A DNA stretch of 64,000 nucleotides from [Eubacterium] siraeum. Lineage in GTDB: Bacteria > Bacillota > Clostridia > Oscillospirales > Ruminococcaceae. This document shows positions 44,945 to 54,451 of the stretch, piece by piece. The stretch covers positions 124,001 through 188,000 of the forward strand of contig CP102281.1 of assembly GCA_025150425.1 (NCBI GenBank), in the 5' to 3' direction. The notes under the pieces are model-generated. The model saw only the letters and a list, made by a program, of their open reading frames with translations. It was not told the DNA's origin and did no database searches. The position numbers were made by a program, and so were the translations under genes. Numbering within the stretch: position 1 is the first letter of the stretch; every line of letters starts with the position of its first letter.

Positions 44945-46390
44945 ATGCTCTCACAGGAGCGTGCGCCTATATATGAGGCGTTAAAGGAATACCGGGCAAA
45001 GCGCATAGTGCCTTTTGACGTGCCCGGTCATAAGATGGGCAGGGGCAACCCCGAACTGACGGAATTTTTAGGCAGAGAATGTATGACGGTGGACGTGAAC
45101 TCGTCAAAGCCGCTCGATAACCTCTGTCACCCGGTTTCCGTCATAAAAGAAGCGGAGCAGATAGCCGCAGAGGCTTTCGGTGCAAAGAACGCATTCTTTA
45201 TAGTAAACGGAACGACCGCCGCAGTGCAGGCTATGGCGCTTGCCGTAGCAAAGCGTGGCGAGAAGATAATAATGCCCCGTAACGTACACCGCAGTGCGAT
45301 AAATGCGCTTATTCTCGGCGGAGCAGTGCCTGTTTACGTTAATCCCGGAGTAAACAAGGAGCTGGGCATACCGCTGGGAATGACGGTCGAGGATGTTGAA
45401 AAGGCAATACTCGAAAACCCCGACGCAAAGGCGGTATTTGTAAATAACCCCACCTATTACGGGGTATGCTCGGATATAAAGAAGATAGCCGACCTTGCAC
45501 ACGCACACGGAATGTATCTTCTTGCGGACGAGGCGCACGGAACACATTTCTACTTCGGTGACAATATGCCGCTTGCGGGAATGAAGGCAGGTGCGGATTT
45601 TGCCGCAGTAAGTATGCACAAGAGCGGCGGCTCGCTGACGCAGAGCAGTTTTTTACTTACAGCGGACACGGTGAACGAGGGCTATGTAAGGCAGATAATT
45701 AACCTTATGCAGACGACAAGCGGAAGCTATCTTCTGATGTCTAGCCTTGATATATCAAGAAGAAACCTTGCGCTTCACGGCAGGGAGATATTCGCAAAGG
45801 TGCAGTCCTATGCGCAGTATATGCGTGACGAGATAAACGAGATAGGCGGATATTACGCATTCTCAAAGGAACTGTGCAACGGCGGTGCGTTCTATGATTT
45901 TGACGTGACAAAGCTGTCGATACACACAAGGGATATAGGACTTGCAGGTATCGAGGTGTATGATATTCTGCGTGACAGATACGGCATACAGATAGAATTC
46001 GGAGATATAGGAAATATACTCGCTTACGTTTCGATAGGCGACAGGGAGCTGTATCTCGACAGGCTCATCGGAGCGCTCAACGACATAAAGCGTATCTATT
46101 CAAAGGATAAGACGGGTATGCTTGACCACGAGTATATCAATCCTATAGTTAAGCTGTCGCCGCAGGACGCATTCTACGGAAACAAGAAAAGCGTACCGAT
46201 CGAACAAAGTTCCGGCAAGATAAGCGGTGAATTTGTAATGTGCTATCCGCCCGGAATACCGATACTTGCACCCGGTGAGCAGATAACAGACGAAATTCTC
46301 GCATATATAAAATATGCAGGGGATAAGGGCTGTTTCCTTACAGGTACACAGGACCTCGAAATAAAGAATATTATGATACTGGACGAATAA
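44945..46390 (+). CDS. Orn/Lys/Arg decarboxylase family protein (PLP, fold type I)
   Basis: 481 residues. PLP-binding lysine is in SMHKSGGSLTQSS (about 224-236), with the Asp of LADEAHGTHF (about 197-206) contacting the ring. The start YEALKEYRAKRIVPFDVPGH and the Gly-Thr FFIVNGTTAAVQAM are typical. It has the short form (no N-terminal wing domain), as in B. subtilis SpeA. Position between speD and speE indicates it supplies the diamine branch, most likely agmatine from arginine; lysine or ornithine cannot be excluded. GAAAGGA precedes the ATG. Confidence 0.9.
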   Translation: MLSQERAPIYEALKEYRAKRIVPFDVPGHKMGRGNPELTEFLGRECMTVDVNSSKPLDNLCHPVSVIKEAEQIAAEAFGAKNAFFIVNGTTAAVQAMALAVAKRGEKIIMPRNVHRSAINALILGGAVPVYVNPGVNKELGIPLGMTVEDVEKAILENPDAKAVFVNNPTYYGVCSDIKKIADLAHAHGMYLLADEAHGTHFYFGDNMPLAGMKAGADFAAVSMHKSGGSLTQSSFLLTADTVNEGYVRQIINLMQTTSGSYLLMSSLDISRRNLALHGREIFAKVQSYAQYMRDEINEIGGYYAFSKELCNGGAFYDFDVTKLSIHTRDIGLAGIEVYDILRDRYGIQIEFGDIGNILAYVSIGDRELYLDRLIGALNDIKRIYSKDKTGMLDHEYINPIVKLSPQDAFYGNKKSVPIEQSSGKISGEFVMCYPPGIPILAPGEQITDEILAYIKYAGDKGCFLTGTQDLEIKNIMILDE

Positions 46391-46449
46391 ATTCGTCCGC
46401 CGTACCACATTGACTTATGCGTTTACAGATTGAAAGGACGGTAATACAA

Positions 46450-47319
46450 ATGGATCTTTGGTTTACGGAAAATCACAGCGACAGTGTAAGATTTTCTATA
46501 AGAGTTGACAAACAGCTTTACAGCGAGCAGAGCGAATATCAGCGCATAGACGTGTTTCAGTCGCTCGAATTCGGCAGACTGCTTGCGCTTGACGGATATG
46601 TAATGATAACGCAGAAGGACGAATTTATCTATCACGATATGATAGTTCACGTTCCTATGGCGGTAAAGAAGGATATAAAGAACGTGCTTGTTATCGGCGC
46701 AGGCGACGGCGGTACGGTAAGGGAGCTGTGCCGTTACAGCACGATAGAGCATATCGACCTTGTCGAGATAGACAAAAAGGTCGTCGAGGTCTGCGAGGAA
46801 TATTTCCCCGAAATGACCGTTTCGATGCACGACCCCAGACTTGATATACATTTTACCGACGGACTTCGTTTTGTAAGACGCAAGCAGGGCGAATATGACC
46901 TTATAATAGTGGATTCTACCGACCCGTTCGGACCGGGCGAGGGACTTTTCACACCTGAGTTCTACGGAAACTGCTACAACGCACTGACCGATACGGGTGT
47001 GCTTGTGAATCAGCACGAAAGCCCGTTCTATGTAAATGACGCAAAGGCAATGTGCAGGGCGCACGAGCGTATAAAGTCGGTGTTCCCCGTGTGCGCCGTT
47101 TATCAGGCTCATATTCCGACATACGCAAGCGGACACTGGCTGTTCGGCTTTGCAAGCAAGGGACTTGACCCGATAAAGGATCTTGATGAACAGCACTGGA
47201 ATTCACTCGGAATTAAGACAAGATATTATAATACAGAGCTTCACAAGGGTTGCTTTGCTCTGCCGAGCTATGTAAAGGAAATGCTGGAAACGGGAGAGGT
47301 GCTTGATGTGCGCAGCTGA
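46450..47319 (+). CDS. speE: Spermidine synthase (polyamine aminopropyltransferase)
   Basis: 289 residues transferring the aminopropyl group of decarboxylated SAM to putrescine or a related amine. N-terminal beta domain (LWFTENHSDSVRFSIRVDKQ), then Rossmann fold with VLVIGAGDGGTVREL (about 80), acidic VEIDKKVVEVCEEYFP, gatekeeper IIVDSTDPFGPGEGLFTPEF (about 155) and YASGHWLFGFAS. ATG 46450 follows GAAAGGACGG. The 3' end overlaps the CPBP protease start by 14 bases, so they are cotranscribed. Confidence 0.95.
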   Translation: MDLWFTENHSDSVRFSIRVDKQLYSEQSEYQRIDVFQSLEFGRLLALDGYVMITQKDEFIYHDMIVHVPMAVKKDIKNVLVIGAGDGGTVRELCRYSTIEHIDLVEIDKKVVEVCEEYFPEMTVSMHDPRLDIHFTDGLRFVRRKQGEYDLIIVDSTDPFGPGEGLFTPEFYGNCYNALTDTGVLVNQHESPFYVNDAKAMCRAHERIKSVFPVCAVYQAHIPTYASGHWLFGFASKGLDPIKDLDEQHWNSLGIKTRYYNTELHKGCFALPSYVKEMLETGEVLDVRS

Positions 47320-48301
47320 TTTCAAGAGCGCCTGCGGGAAAGCGGGGCTTGCGCTTATAATAATATTTGCGGCACGTTGTATTGCAGATGCGGCGGCGTG
47401 GCTTATAGGCACTGTTATGAGCGGATGCGACAGTCAGATAGTATCATCTGTGCAGTCGCTTTCGAGCGTAATTATATTATACGGCCTTGCGATAGCGGTT
47501 ACCGCAAGGGTTTTCGGCTATCGGTTTGACAAGACGGTGTACAAAAAGCCGAAAAGGCTCGGCAAGGCTATATCGTGGTTTGTACCTATGTACGGCGCAG
47601 GTCAGATAGCTAATATAATAGTGCTTGCCGTATCATTTCTGCTTATACACAATCAATCGGCGGTCGAGGATACGCTTACTCCGATAATTTCTTCGGGAAC
47701 GGGAAGCGGTGCGTGGTATCTTGCGTTTTTGTTCATACAGATGGTAATCCTTGCTCCGTTGTTTGAGGAATACTGGTTCAGAGGCGTTATACAGACCTCG
47801 CTTATGCCTTACGGCAACGGATTTGCGATACTTGTTTCCGCTCTTTGCTTCGGTATGGCACACGGAAATATACACCAGTTCTGCTATACATTTATTGTGG
47901 GTATCTGCCTTGGATATGTGAGATATGCGACAGGCAGTATTATGCCGACAACTATAATGCACGCAATGTTCAACTCGATAGCGGCAATAGCCGTTGTTGC
48001 GGTCAAAACCGACACGTTTGTAACGGCGATGTCAAAGATGCAGAAGGGAAGCCCCGTGACAAGCGGCGAGGAAGCCTATCTTACTGTGCTGATGATTTAT
48101 GTCGTGCTTGTGCTGATAATTGCACTTGTCGGAATGGGGGCTGCTATAGGAAAGCTGAAGAACAACCGACTTTACCGTCCGGTAAATAATTACCCTGATC
48201 TTTCAAAAAAGCAGAAATTTGCCGCAATTGCTAAGAATCCGCTTTTTATCGTGGGATTTCTTGCGTGTACTGCGTATATAATACTTGTGATGATTATTTA
48301 A
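47306..48301 (+). CDS. CPBP-family intramembrane glutamic protease (first)
   Basis: 331 residues, about eight membrane helices. CPBP/Abi motifs: FEEYWFRGVIQTSL (EExxxR, about 153) and CFGMAHGNIHQF (FxxxH, about 186), followed by TTIMHAMFNSIA (HxxxN). Eukaryotic relatives such as Rce1 cleave prenylated proteins, bacterial ones process peptides or act in immunity or signalling. It overlaps speE, and a second paralogue follows 18 bases on. ATG 47306 starts MCAADFKSA; the codon before (TTG) is a weaker alternative. Confidence 0.9.
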   Translation: MCAADFKSACGKAGLALIIIFAARCIADAAAWLIGTVMSGCDSQIVSSVQSLSSVIILYGLAIAVTARVFGYRFDKTVYKKPKRLGKAISWFVPMYGAGQIANIIVLAVSFLLIHNQSAVEDTLTPIISSGTGSGAWYLAFLFIQMVILAPLFEEYWFRGVIQTSLMPYGNGFAILVSALCFGMAHGNIHQFCYTFIVGICLGYVRYATGSIMPTTIMHAMFNSIAAIAVVAVKTDTFVTAMSKMQKGSPVTSGEEAYLTVLMIYVVLVLIIALVGMGAAIGKLKNNRLYRPVNNYPDLSKKQKFAAIAKNPLFIVGFLACTAYIILVMII

Positions 48302-48319
48302 CGAAAGGACTCTGTTAAA

Positions 48320-49345
48320 ATGCAGAAAAGCCTTATTGCTGTCATAGCGGACAGATACAGACAGCAGGATTTCGATGCGCTTACTTCGAAGGACGACCTT
48401 AAGCCTGCGGATATACGCAGGATATGCTTTGATCTGGGAATAGCACTTATCATATCTGCGCTGTTTCAGAAGGTAATATTTGTTGCGATGGTGTTTTTGC
48501 TCAGGGGCTTTGTGAGTGCAGGGCTTGACACGGGCAGTACACTGTTTACCGTACTGAATTACACGTTCAGCAATATATCGACATATCTGCCGAAAATACT
48601 GGCATTCGGTGCGGTCTATCTTAAATACCGACCGCTGAGGCGGCTTGATACCCAGTATGAAAACAAGTCGTATTATCCGCTTATATTTATCCCTGCGATG
48701 TTTGCTTTTGCGATGTGGGGAAGTAATATAACCACCTGCATAAACTATATTCTTCAGCTTCTGTTCGGAGTGGGAGAGATAGAGAATGTGATGGACGCTA
48801 TTGCGCCGTCGAGCTTCTCATCGGGCATTGTAACGCTGATATTTACCGCATTCGTTGCGCCTGTATTTGAAGAAATGATATACCGTCACTTATTGCTCCG
48901 CTCGCTGAAGCCCATAGGCGATACGCCTGCGATTATCCTGTCGGCGCTGATATTCGGGCTTGCTCACGGAAATTTCGACCAGTTTGCGTATGCGTTTTTA
49001 AGCGGCGTGATCTTCGGACTTATGGCGGTGAGATATGACTCGATAATTCCCGGAATGGTGCTTCATCTGATAAATAACTTCTTTGTTACAGTAATAACGT
49101 ATCAGAAACAGCTCACGGGCATCGGCGGTTTATGGGACGGCCTTGTAAATGCGGCGGCGGCACTGGGAAACATTATCGTGAATATCTCCTACTTTGCGGC
49201 GCCGTTCGTGGCGGTACTGCTTGCGTTCTGCGGAGCGGCAAGGCTGACTGCCGTGGGCGGCGAAAACAAGCACAGAAAATTGCTTGCAATATTCTCACCT
49301 GTGTTTATAATAGCGCTTGTTGTTATGCTGATGCAGTTTAATTGA
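48320..49345 (+). CDS. CPBP-family intramembrane glutamic protease (second)
   Basis: 341 residues, about eight helices. Motifs: FEEMIYRHLLLRSL (EExxxR, about 184), IFGLAHGNFDQF (about 212) and MVLHLINNFFV (HxxxN). The N-terminal 40 residues are cytoplasmic and charged (DRYRQQDFDALTSKDDLKPA). It is a paralogue of the preceding gene and shares the GNxxQF pattern, pointing to local duplication. Followed by a terminator hairpin into which element C appears to have inserted. Confidence 0.9.
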   Translation: MQKSLIAVIADRYRQQDFDALTSKDDLKPADIRRICFDLGIALIISALFQKVIFVAMVFLLRGFVSAGLDTGSTLFTVLNYTFSNISTYLPKILAFGAVYLKYRPLRRLDTQYENKSYYPLIFIPAMFAFAMWGSNITTCINYILQLLFGVGEIENVMDAIAPSSFSSGIVTLIFTAFVAPVFEEMIYRHLLLRSLKPIGDTPAIILSALIFGLAHGNFDQFAYAFLSGVIFGLMAVRYDSIIPGMVLHLINNFFVTVITYQKQLTGIGGLWDGLVNAAAALGNIIVNISYFAAPFVAVLLAFCGAARLTAVGGENKHRKLLAIFSPVFIIALVVMLMQFN

Positions 49346-49352
49346 AAATAAC

Positions 49353-49379
49353 GGCGGAATGTGGCTTCACATTCCGCTT
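49353..49379 (+). terminator. Terminator hairpin, copy 1 (left flank of element C)
   Basis: GGCGGAATGTGGCTTCACAT (then TCCGCTT) folds as GCGGAATGTG / CACATTCCGC. An exact second copy of the 27 bases lies at 49624-49650. Confidence 0.75.
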
Positions 49380-49383
49380 AGTC

Positions 49384-49618
49384 TGTCTATAAACCTATAT
49401 TTATAATAATATGGGGTTTGGGGCGTAGCCCCAAGGCAGGTCGCAGGGACGCCAGTCCCCGTATTCTCCCCCCAGGCACGGATGCCGGGCGTGTATGCAC
49501 AAGGGCTTTGCACGATGCAAAGCCAACCAAGCATACACAGCCTTTCACGGGGGAAAGGGGGCAGGGGGATAGGGATAGTAAGTTAGAAGTTTGTTTTCAA
49601 AAACAGACTTTTTCGACA
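49384..49618. mobile_element. Miniature repeat element C, between duplicated terminator hairpins
   Basis: About 235 bp, non-coding, GC-rich. Ends are TGTCTATAAACC (49384) and, read inward on the other strand, TGTCGAAAAAGTCTG (49618), the same end pair as elements A and B. The interior contains the palindromes GGGGCGTAGCCCC and GGCTTTGCACGATGCAAAGCC. It is flanked by 27-bp exact direct repeats that are the terminator hairpin of the upstream gene. Confidence 0.7.
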
Positions 49619-49623
49619 CGCTG

Positions 49624-49650
49624 GGCGGAATGTGGCTTCACATTCCGCTT
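49624..49650 (+). terminator. Terminator hairpin, copy 2 (right flank of element C)
   Basis: Exact copy of 49353-49379. Neither copy has a long T-run, so termination may be partial. Confidence 0.65.
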
Positions 49651-49791
49651 TGCTATACCGATTTTCTTGTATGCAACGCAAAGTAGCACAGAAAAACAAC
49701 TATTGTAAGCATATGTTTATTGCGGCTACTCGAAAAACAGGGTACGATATAGCTGTTCACAAAAGCCAAACGAAAACAGGAGGATGACAAT

Positions 49792-49908
49792 ATGGATTTC
49801 AGCGAAAAGTTAAAGCAGATAAGAAAGAGCGAGGGCAAGCCGTTTGGATATTCTGACAATTCTTATTGGCTATATTTCACAAATCGGGGGGGAGAAATTG
49901 ACATCTGA
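49792..49908 (+). CDS. Short frame resembling a truncated XRE regulator N-terminus
   Basis: 38 codons with a strong AGGAGGATGACAAT site before the ATG. The first 14 residues (MDFSEKLKQIRKSEG) are the usual beginning of Cro/CI-type helix-turn-helix proteins, but the frame then departs (KPFGYSDNSYWLYF) and stops. Most likely a decayed or truncated regulator gene, less likely a real micropeptide. Confidence 0.4.
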   Translation: MDFSEKLKQIRKSEGKPFGYSDNSYWLYFTNRGGEIDI

Positions 49909-50022
49909 TTAACTTCGTGATAGTATAAAAGCGGTAGATATACTATCAGTATCAATCTATCAGTATCAATCTATACCTGCAGTTTTTATTCACAAAGCAC
50001 AACTATGCGAAAGGAAAAAATT

Positions 50023-51030
50023 ATGAAAAAACTAACTAAAACAACAGCACTGATCTTATCGGCACTTATGTTATTCGGCTGTACAAGTAACTCTGCAACC
50101 GGCAGCGTTGGCGATACTACTCCGCCTGTGGAAAATTCGGTCACTGACAGTAAAAATGAAAGCTCGGCTACAGAAAACAGCTCTGCAACTGATAATACAA
50201 GCAAGGAAAGTGAAGAAAACCTTGTAAAGAATATCGAGGGGTATCAGACGTTTTCTTACGATAAGGACAAATACGAGATTACAAACGAATACATATATTC
50301 TAACACATATCGTAACTTGTATAGTATGTATCTTCCTGTTGAGCCGAATCTTGATGACTTGTATAAAGAAACGATAGACGTTAAATCATCGGAACTTGTA
50401 GCGCTCAAATGCAGAGTTGCAGGCGACAGTTATGTTATCATTGACGGTAAATGCGGTGAAACGTTGATTATGAAGCCGTTTTTATCTTTAATCTACACGC
50501 CTGTTGTTATAGAAGAAGTTGTCGATTCCAATAACGGAAAATGCTTGTATAATAAAGGGGATATATTATATATCCGTGAATCTTATCGTATAACAGAACA
50601 GTATAACGACAGAAGCTTAAATTTTGTGCAAAAAGCGGAAGAAAATCTGAAAGCTCAATTTGAAAATAAATCGGGTGAGTTTGACAGCAGTCATTACAGT
50701 GAAATTGAAAAAAAATATTATGACGGGCAAATGGAATATTACAACACTTTAAGAAGTGGAAACGGAAGATATATACAAACAACGTGGAATCCTGTCTTTT
50801 TGCAAAAGGGTCAATCTTATCTGATTTTTGCCGACAATGATACTACTGCAAATGAAGTTGACGGAAATATTTACAATAGTGCTTATCCTATCGTTTTTGA
50901 TTTAGAACAAAGCAAACCGTCTGTATTAAAATCAGAAAGGAAAGACGACGGAGTGTTCACTGCAAGCTATGCATACCGTTATCAGTGGAAGATACTTAAA
51001 GAAAAGTACGGGGAGCATTTCAAGAGCTGA
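50023..51030 (+). CDS. Lipoprotein of unknown function
   Basis: 335 residues. The signal peptide ends in a lipobox (ALMLFGCTSN, Cys about 18), followed by a Ser/Thr/Asn-rich linker of about 50 residues (VENSVTDSKNESSATENSSA) and a globular domain (about 75-335) with alternating beta strands (VALKCRVAGDSYVIIDGKCG; QKGQSYLIFADNDTT). I do not recognise the family. Start ATG 50023 follows GCGAAAGGA. AT-rich relative to neighbours. Monocistronic, ending at a clear terminator. Confidence 0.75.
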   Translation: MKKLTKTTALILSALMLFGCTSNSATGSVGDTTPPVENSVTDSKNESSATENSSATDNTSKESEENLVKNIEGYQTFSYDKDKYEITNEYIYSNTYRNLYSMYLPVEPNLDDLYKETIDVKSSELVALKCRVAGDSYVIIDGKCGETLIMKPFLSLIYTPVVIEEVVDSNNGKCLYNKGDILYIRESYRITEQYNDRSLNFVQKAEENLKAQFENKSGEFDSSHYSEIEKKYYDGQMEYYNTLRSGNGRYIQTTWNPVFLQKGQSYLIFADNDTTANEVDGNIYNSAYPIVFDLEQSKPSVLKSERKDDGVFTASYAYRYQWKILKEKYGEHFKS

Positions 51031-51047
51031 TTACAATTAAATAATGC

Positions 51048-51080
51048 ACAGCCGTGGCGGTGAAGTCACGGCTGTTTTTG
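51048..51080 (+). terminator. Terminator after the lipoprotein gene
   Basis: 9-bp stem ACAGCCGTG / CACGGCTGT with a 10-base loop, then TTTTTG. Confidence 0.85.
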
Positions 51081-51195
51081 CACAACAGACTGAGTGATAC
51101 CGCTTTTTTCCTCATATCCGCCCCTCTTCACCTTCAATTATACAATATGCACAAAAGCAACGGTCTTATTTTAGCCATTTTCATAGAAAAAAAGA

Positions 51196-51225
51196 TTGAC
51201 AAAATGCGCTTCAAATTGATATAAT
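51196..51225 (+). promoter_or_regulatory. Promoter of adhE
   Basis: TTGACA (51196-51201), 18-base spacer, TATAAT (51220-51225), 116 bases before the ATG. Confidence 0.78.
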
Positions 51226-51229
51226 GATA

Positions 51230-51247
51230 TTGTTAAAAAAATAACAA
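51230..51247. promoter_or_regulatory. Rex-type redox operator at the adhE start site
   Basis: TTGTTAAAAAAATAACAA matches the clostridial Rex consensus TTGTTAAnnnnTTAACAA with one mismatch. It lies four bases after the -10 box, so bound Rex would block initiation. Rex senses the NADH/NAD+ ratio and adhE is one of its standard targets. Confidence 0.8.
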
Positions 51248-51341
51248 ATGGGTAAACCGCCGACCCTGCGGTAAACTATAATAGCAGACCGCAAAAACGG
51301 TACAATAAGAAAGAACAGTTTAAAACATTCAGGAGGACAAA

Positions 51342-53999
51342 ATGGCTAAGAAGCAAATCGTAAGCAACAAGACAGCTGAATCTGCTCCCGTAAGCCCGCT
51401 GATCGTTGACAATGTTGACGCTCTCAAGGCTCGTATGGCAGAAGTAAGAGCTGCACAGCAGGAATTCGCAACCTTTACACAGGAGCAGGTTGATAAGATC
51501 TTCCAGGCAGCAGCAATCGCCGCTAACCAGATGAGAATCCCGCTCGCTAAGATGGCAGTAGAAGAAACAGGCATGGGTGTTGTTGAAGATAAGGTTATCA
51601 AGAACAACTACGCAGCCGAGTACATCTACAACGCTTACAAGAACACAAAGACCTGCGACATTATCGAAGAAGACAAGGCTTTCGGTACAATGAAGGTTGC
51701 AGAGCCTATCGGTGTTGTTGCCGCAGTTATTCCTACAACAAACCCCACATCAACAGCTATATTCAAGACACTTATCTGTCTTAAGACAAGAAACGGTATC
51801 ATAATCAGCCCCCACCCCAGAGCTAAGAAGAGCACAATCGCTGCCGCTAAGGTAGTTCTGGACGCTGCAGTTGCTGCAGGCGCACCTAAGGGTATTATCG
51901 CCTGGATCGACGTTCCTTCGCTCGACCTCACAAACGAAGTTATGAGAAGCGCTGATATAATCCTCGCTACAGGCGGTCCCGGAATGGTTAAGGCTGCTTA
52001 CTCATCAGGCAAACCCGCTCTCGGCGTTGGTGCAGGTAACACACCCGCAATCATTGATACTACAGCAGACATCAAGCTCGCTGTTGCTTCAATCGTTCAC
52101 TCAAAGACATTTGATAACGGTATGATCTGTGCTTCTGAGCAGTCAGTAATCGTACTCGACAAGATATATGACAAGGTTAAGAAGGAATTTGCATCACTCG
52201 GCTGCTACTTCTTAAATCCCGAAGAAACAGAAAAGGTAAGAAAGACGATCCTTATCAACGGCGCACTCAACGCAAAGATAGTTGGTCAGAAGGCCGCTAC
52301 AATAGCTGAGCTCGCAGGCGTTAAGGTTGACCCCAAGACTAAGGTTCTTATCGGTGAAGTTGAAAGCGTAGATATCGAAGAAGAGTTTGCACATGAAAAG
52401 CTCTCTCCCGTACTCGCTATGTACAAGGCTAAGGACTTCGAAGACGCAGTTGCAAAGGCTGAAAAGCTCGTTGCCGACGGTGGTTACGGTCATACATCAT
52501 CTCTGTACTGCAACGCTGTTACAGAGCGTGAGAAGATCAACGAATTCGGCAACAGAATGAAGACCTGCCGTATCCTCGTTAACACACCTTCTTCACACGG
52601 CGGTATCGGTGACCTTTACAACTTCAAGCTCCTCCCCTCATTAACACTGGGTTGCGGTTCATGGGGCGGTAACTCCGTATCCGAAAACGTTGGTGTTAAG
52701 CACCTCATCAACATCAAGACAGTCGCTGAGAGGAGAGAGAATATGCTGTGGCTGAGACTTCCTGAGAAGGTTTACTTCAAGAAGGGTTCTATGCCTGTTG
52801 CTCTTGATGAGCTGGGCACAATAATGAACAAGAAGAAGGCATTCATCGTAACAGACTCCTTCTTATATCATAACGGCAACACAAAGGCTATCACAGATAA
52901 GCTCGATCAGATGGGCATTTCTCATACAGTATTCTTCAACGTTGCTCCCGATCCTACGCTCGCTTGCGCTAAGGAAGGTGCAGAGCTGATGAAGCAGTTC
53001 CAGCCTGATGTTATCATCGCACTCGGCGGCGGTTCTGCTATGGACGCAGGTAAGATCATGTGGGTACTTTATGAGCATCCCGATGTTGACTTCCTCGATA
53101 TGGCTATGAGATTTATGGATATCCGTAAGAGAGTTTACACATTCCCCAAGATGGGCGAAAAGGCTTACTTCGTAGCTATCCCCACATCTTCAGGTACAGG
53201 TTCTGAGTGTACTCCTTTCGCAGTTATCACTGACGAAAAGACAGGCGTTAAGTATCCTCTTGCTGACTATCAGTTACTGCCCAACATGGCAATCATTGAT
53301 ACAGACAACATGATGACACAGCCTAAGGGTCTGACAAGTGCTTCAGGTGTTGACGCACTCACACACTGCCTCGAGGCTTACGCATCGATCATGGCTACAG
53401 ACTACACAGACGGTCTTGCTCTCAAGGCTGCAAGGAACATCTTCGAGTATCTGCCCAGAGCTTACGCTGAAGGTCAGACAGATGTTGAAGCAAGAGAGAA
53501 GATGGCTAATGCTTCTGCTATGGCAGGTATCGCATTCGCTAACGCATTCCTCGGTGTCTGCCACTCAATGGCTCACAAGCTCGGTGCTTTCCACCACCTG
53601 CCTCACGGTGTTGCAAACGCTCTGCTTATCACACACGTTATGCGTTTCAACGCAGTTCCCAACCCCACAAAGATGGGTACATTCTCACAGTATGATCACC
53701 CCCATACTCTTGAGAGATACGTTGAAGTTGCTGAATTCTGCGGCGTAACAGGCAAGAATAACGAAGAGAAGTTCGAGAAGTTCATCGCTAAGATCGAACA
53801 GCTCAAGGAAACTGTTGGCATCAAGAAGACAATCAAGGACTACGGTATTGATGAGAAGGACTTCTTAGACAGACTTGACGCTATGACAGAGCAGGCATTC
53901 GACGACCAGTGCACAGGCGCTAACCCCAGATACCCGCTGATGAGCGAGATCAAGCAGATGTACCTCAATGCTTACTACGGCGTTGACGAAACAGTTTAA
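51342..53999 (+). CDS. adhE: Bifunctional acetaldehyde-CoA / alcohol dehydrogenase
   Basis: 885 residues, full length. The N-terminal CoA-acylating aldehyde dehydrogenase (about 25-440) has the catalytic Cys in GMICASEQSVIV (about 261) and the GVGAGNTPA cofactor region. The linker leads to an iron-dependent alcohol dehydrogenase (about 455-880) with ALGGGSAMDAGKIMW, TSSGTGSECTPFAVI, and metal ligands in GVCHSMAHKLGAFHHLPHGV. It reduces acetyl-CoA to ethanol with two NADH and normally forms spirosomes. AGGAGG lies five bases upstream of the ATG. Codon use is strongly biased, suggesting high expression, under a Rex operator. Confidence 0.97.
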   Translation: MAKKQIVSNKTAESAPVSPLIVDNVDALKARMAEVRAAQQEFATFTQEQVDKIFQAAAIAANQMRIPLAKMAVEETGMGVVEDKVIKNNYAAEYIYNAYKNTKTCDIIEEDKAFGTMKVAEPIGVVAAVIPTTNPTSTAIFKTLICLKTRNGIIISPHPRAKKSTIAAAKVVLDAAVAAGAPKGIIAWIDVPSLDLTNEVMRSADIILATGGPGMVKAAYSSGKPALGVGAGNTPAIIDTTADIKLAVASIVHSKTFDNGMICASEQSVIVLDKIYDKVKKEFASLGCYFLNPEETEKVRKTILINGALNAKIVGQKAATIAELAGVKVDPKTKVLIGEVESVDIEEEFAHEKLSPVLAMYKAKDFEDAVAKAEKLVADGGYGHTSSLYCNAVTEREKINEFGNRMKTCRILVNTPSSHGGIGDLYNFKLLPSLTLGCGSWGGNSVSENVGVKHLINIKTVAERRENMLWLRLPEKVYFKKGSMPVALDELGTIMNKKKAFIVTDSFLYHNGNTKAITDKLDQMGISHTVFFNVAPDPTLACAKEGAELMKQFQPDVIIALGGGSAMDAGKIMWVLYEHPDVDFLDMAMRFMDIRKRVYTFPKMGEKAYFVAIPTSSGTGSECTPFAVITDEKTGVKYPLADYQLLPNMAIIDTDNMMTQPKGLTSASGVDALTHCLEAYASIMATDYTDGLALKAARNIFEYLPRAYAEGQTDVEAREKMANASAMAGIAFANAFLGVCHSMAHKLGAFHHLPHGVANALLITHVMRFNAVPNPTKMGTFSQYDHPHTLERYVEVAEFCGVTGKNNEEKFEKFIAKIEQLKETVGIKKTIKDYGIDEKDFLDRLDAMTEQAFDDQCTGANPRYPLMSEIKQMYLNAYYGVDETV

Positions 54000-54033
54000 T
54001 CGCAAGCTCCATAATGTTTTAAACTAATATAGA

Positions 54034-54070
54034 GAACCCCCTCAGGCGAGAGCCTGAGGGGGTTCTTGCT
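54034..54070 (+). terminator. Strong terminator of adhE
   Basis: Perfect 14-bp stem GAACCCCCTCAGGC / GCCTGAGGGGGTTC with a GAGA tetraloop, then TTGCTTT. Confidence 0.92.
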
Positions 54071-54299
54071 TTATAAGTGCGGTTTCACTGAAAACTTGGT
54101 CGGATTTTGTGGTAAGTTTTCAGTGGGATTATTATAAAATGCAACAAAAGATGCGTTGCGTGTAACTCCGTTACACAAGCATTGTGCAAAATGTACCACA
54201 AAAAGAAATCGCTTATATCTAAAATTCACTAAAATTGAAGATTAACACAAAAATTAGCAATTTGGCTATTGCTTTTTTGAATGGAGTATGATATTCTTA

Positions 54300-54451
54300 G
54301 TGTACAGAAAACACCAAGGGTAACAGAAAAGGTGCTGAGAAGAAATTCTTCGGCATATATTTATTCTGAAGACCCACGGGGAATTTTGGATTTAACGGCG
54401 CAGACCGTTAAACATAAAAAACTTTTACATTTTTCAAGGAGGTAATTTCCC
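54300..54451 (+). other. Structured leader of the first prepilin gene
   Basis: The stretch before the gene contains CTTCGG/CTGAAG and a perfect hairpin TTAACGG-CGCAGA-CCGTTAA (54392-54411). I checked by eye for GEMM-I and c-di-GMP-II landmarks, which often control pilin genes, and did not find them. The region between the adhE terminator and here (54071-54299) shows no gene. Confidence 0.4.

Noticed and set aside
49418-49708. Open frame across element C
   Set aside because: It is a translation of palindromic repeat sequence with no start site or domain.
54300-54451. TPP-like CTGAGA...ACCC or c-di-GMP riboswitch in the prepilin leader
   Set aside because: Only short matches; the conserved second half of TPP and the landmarks of both c-di-GMP classes were not found.
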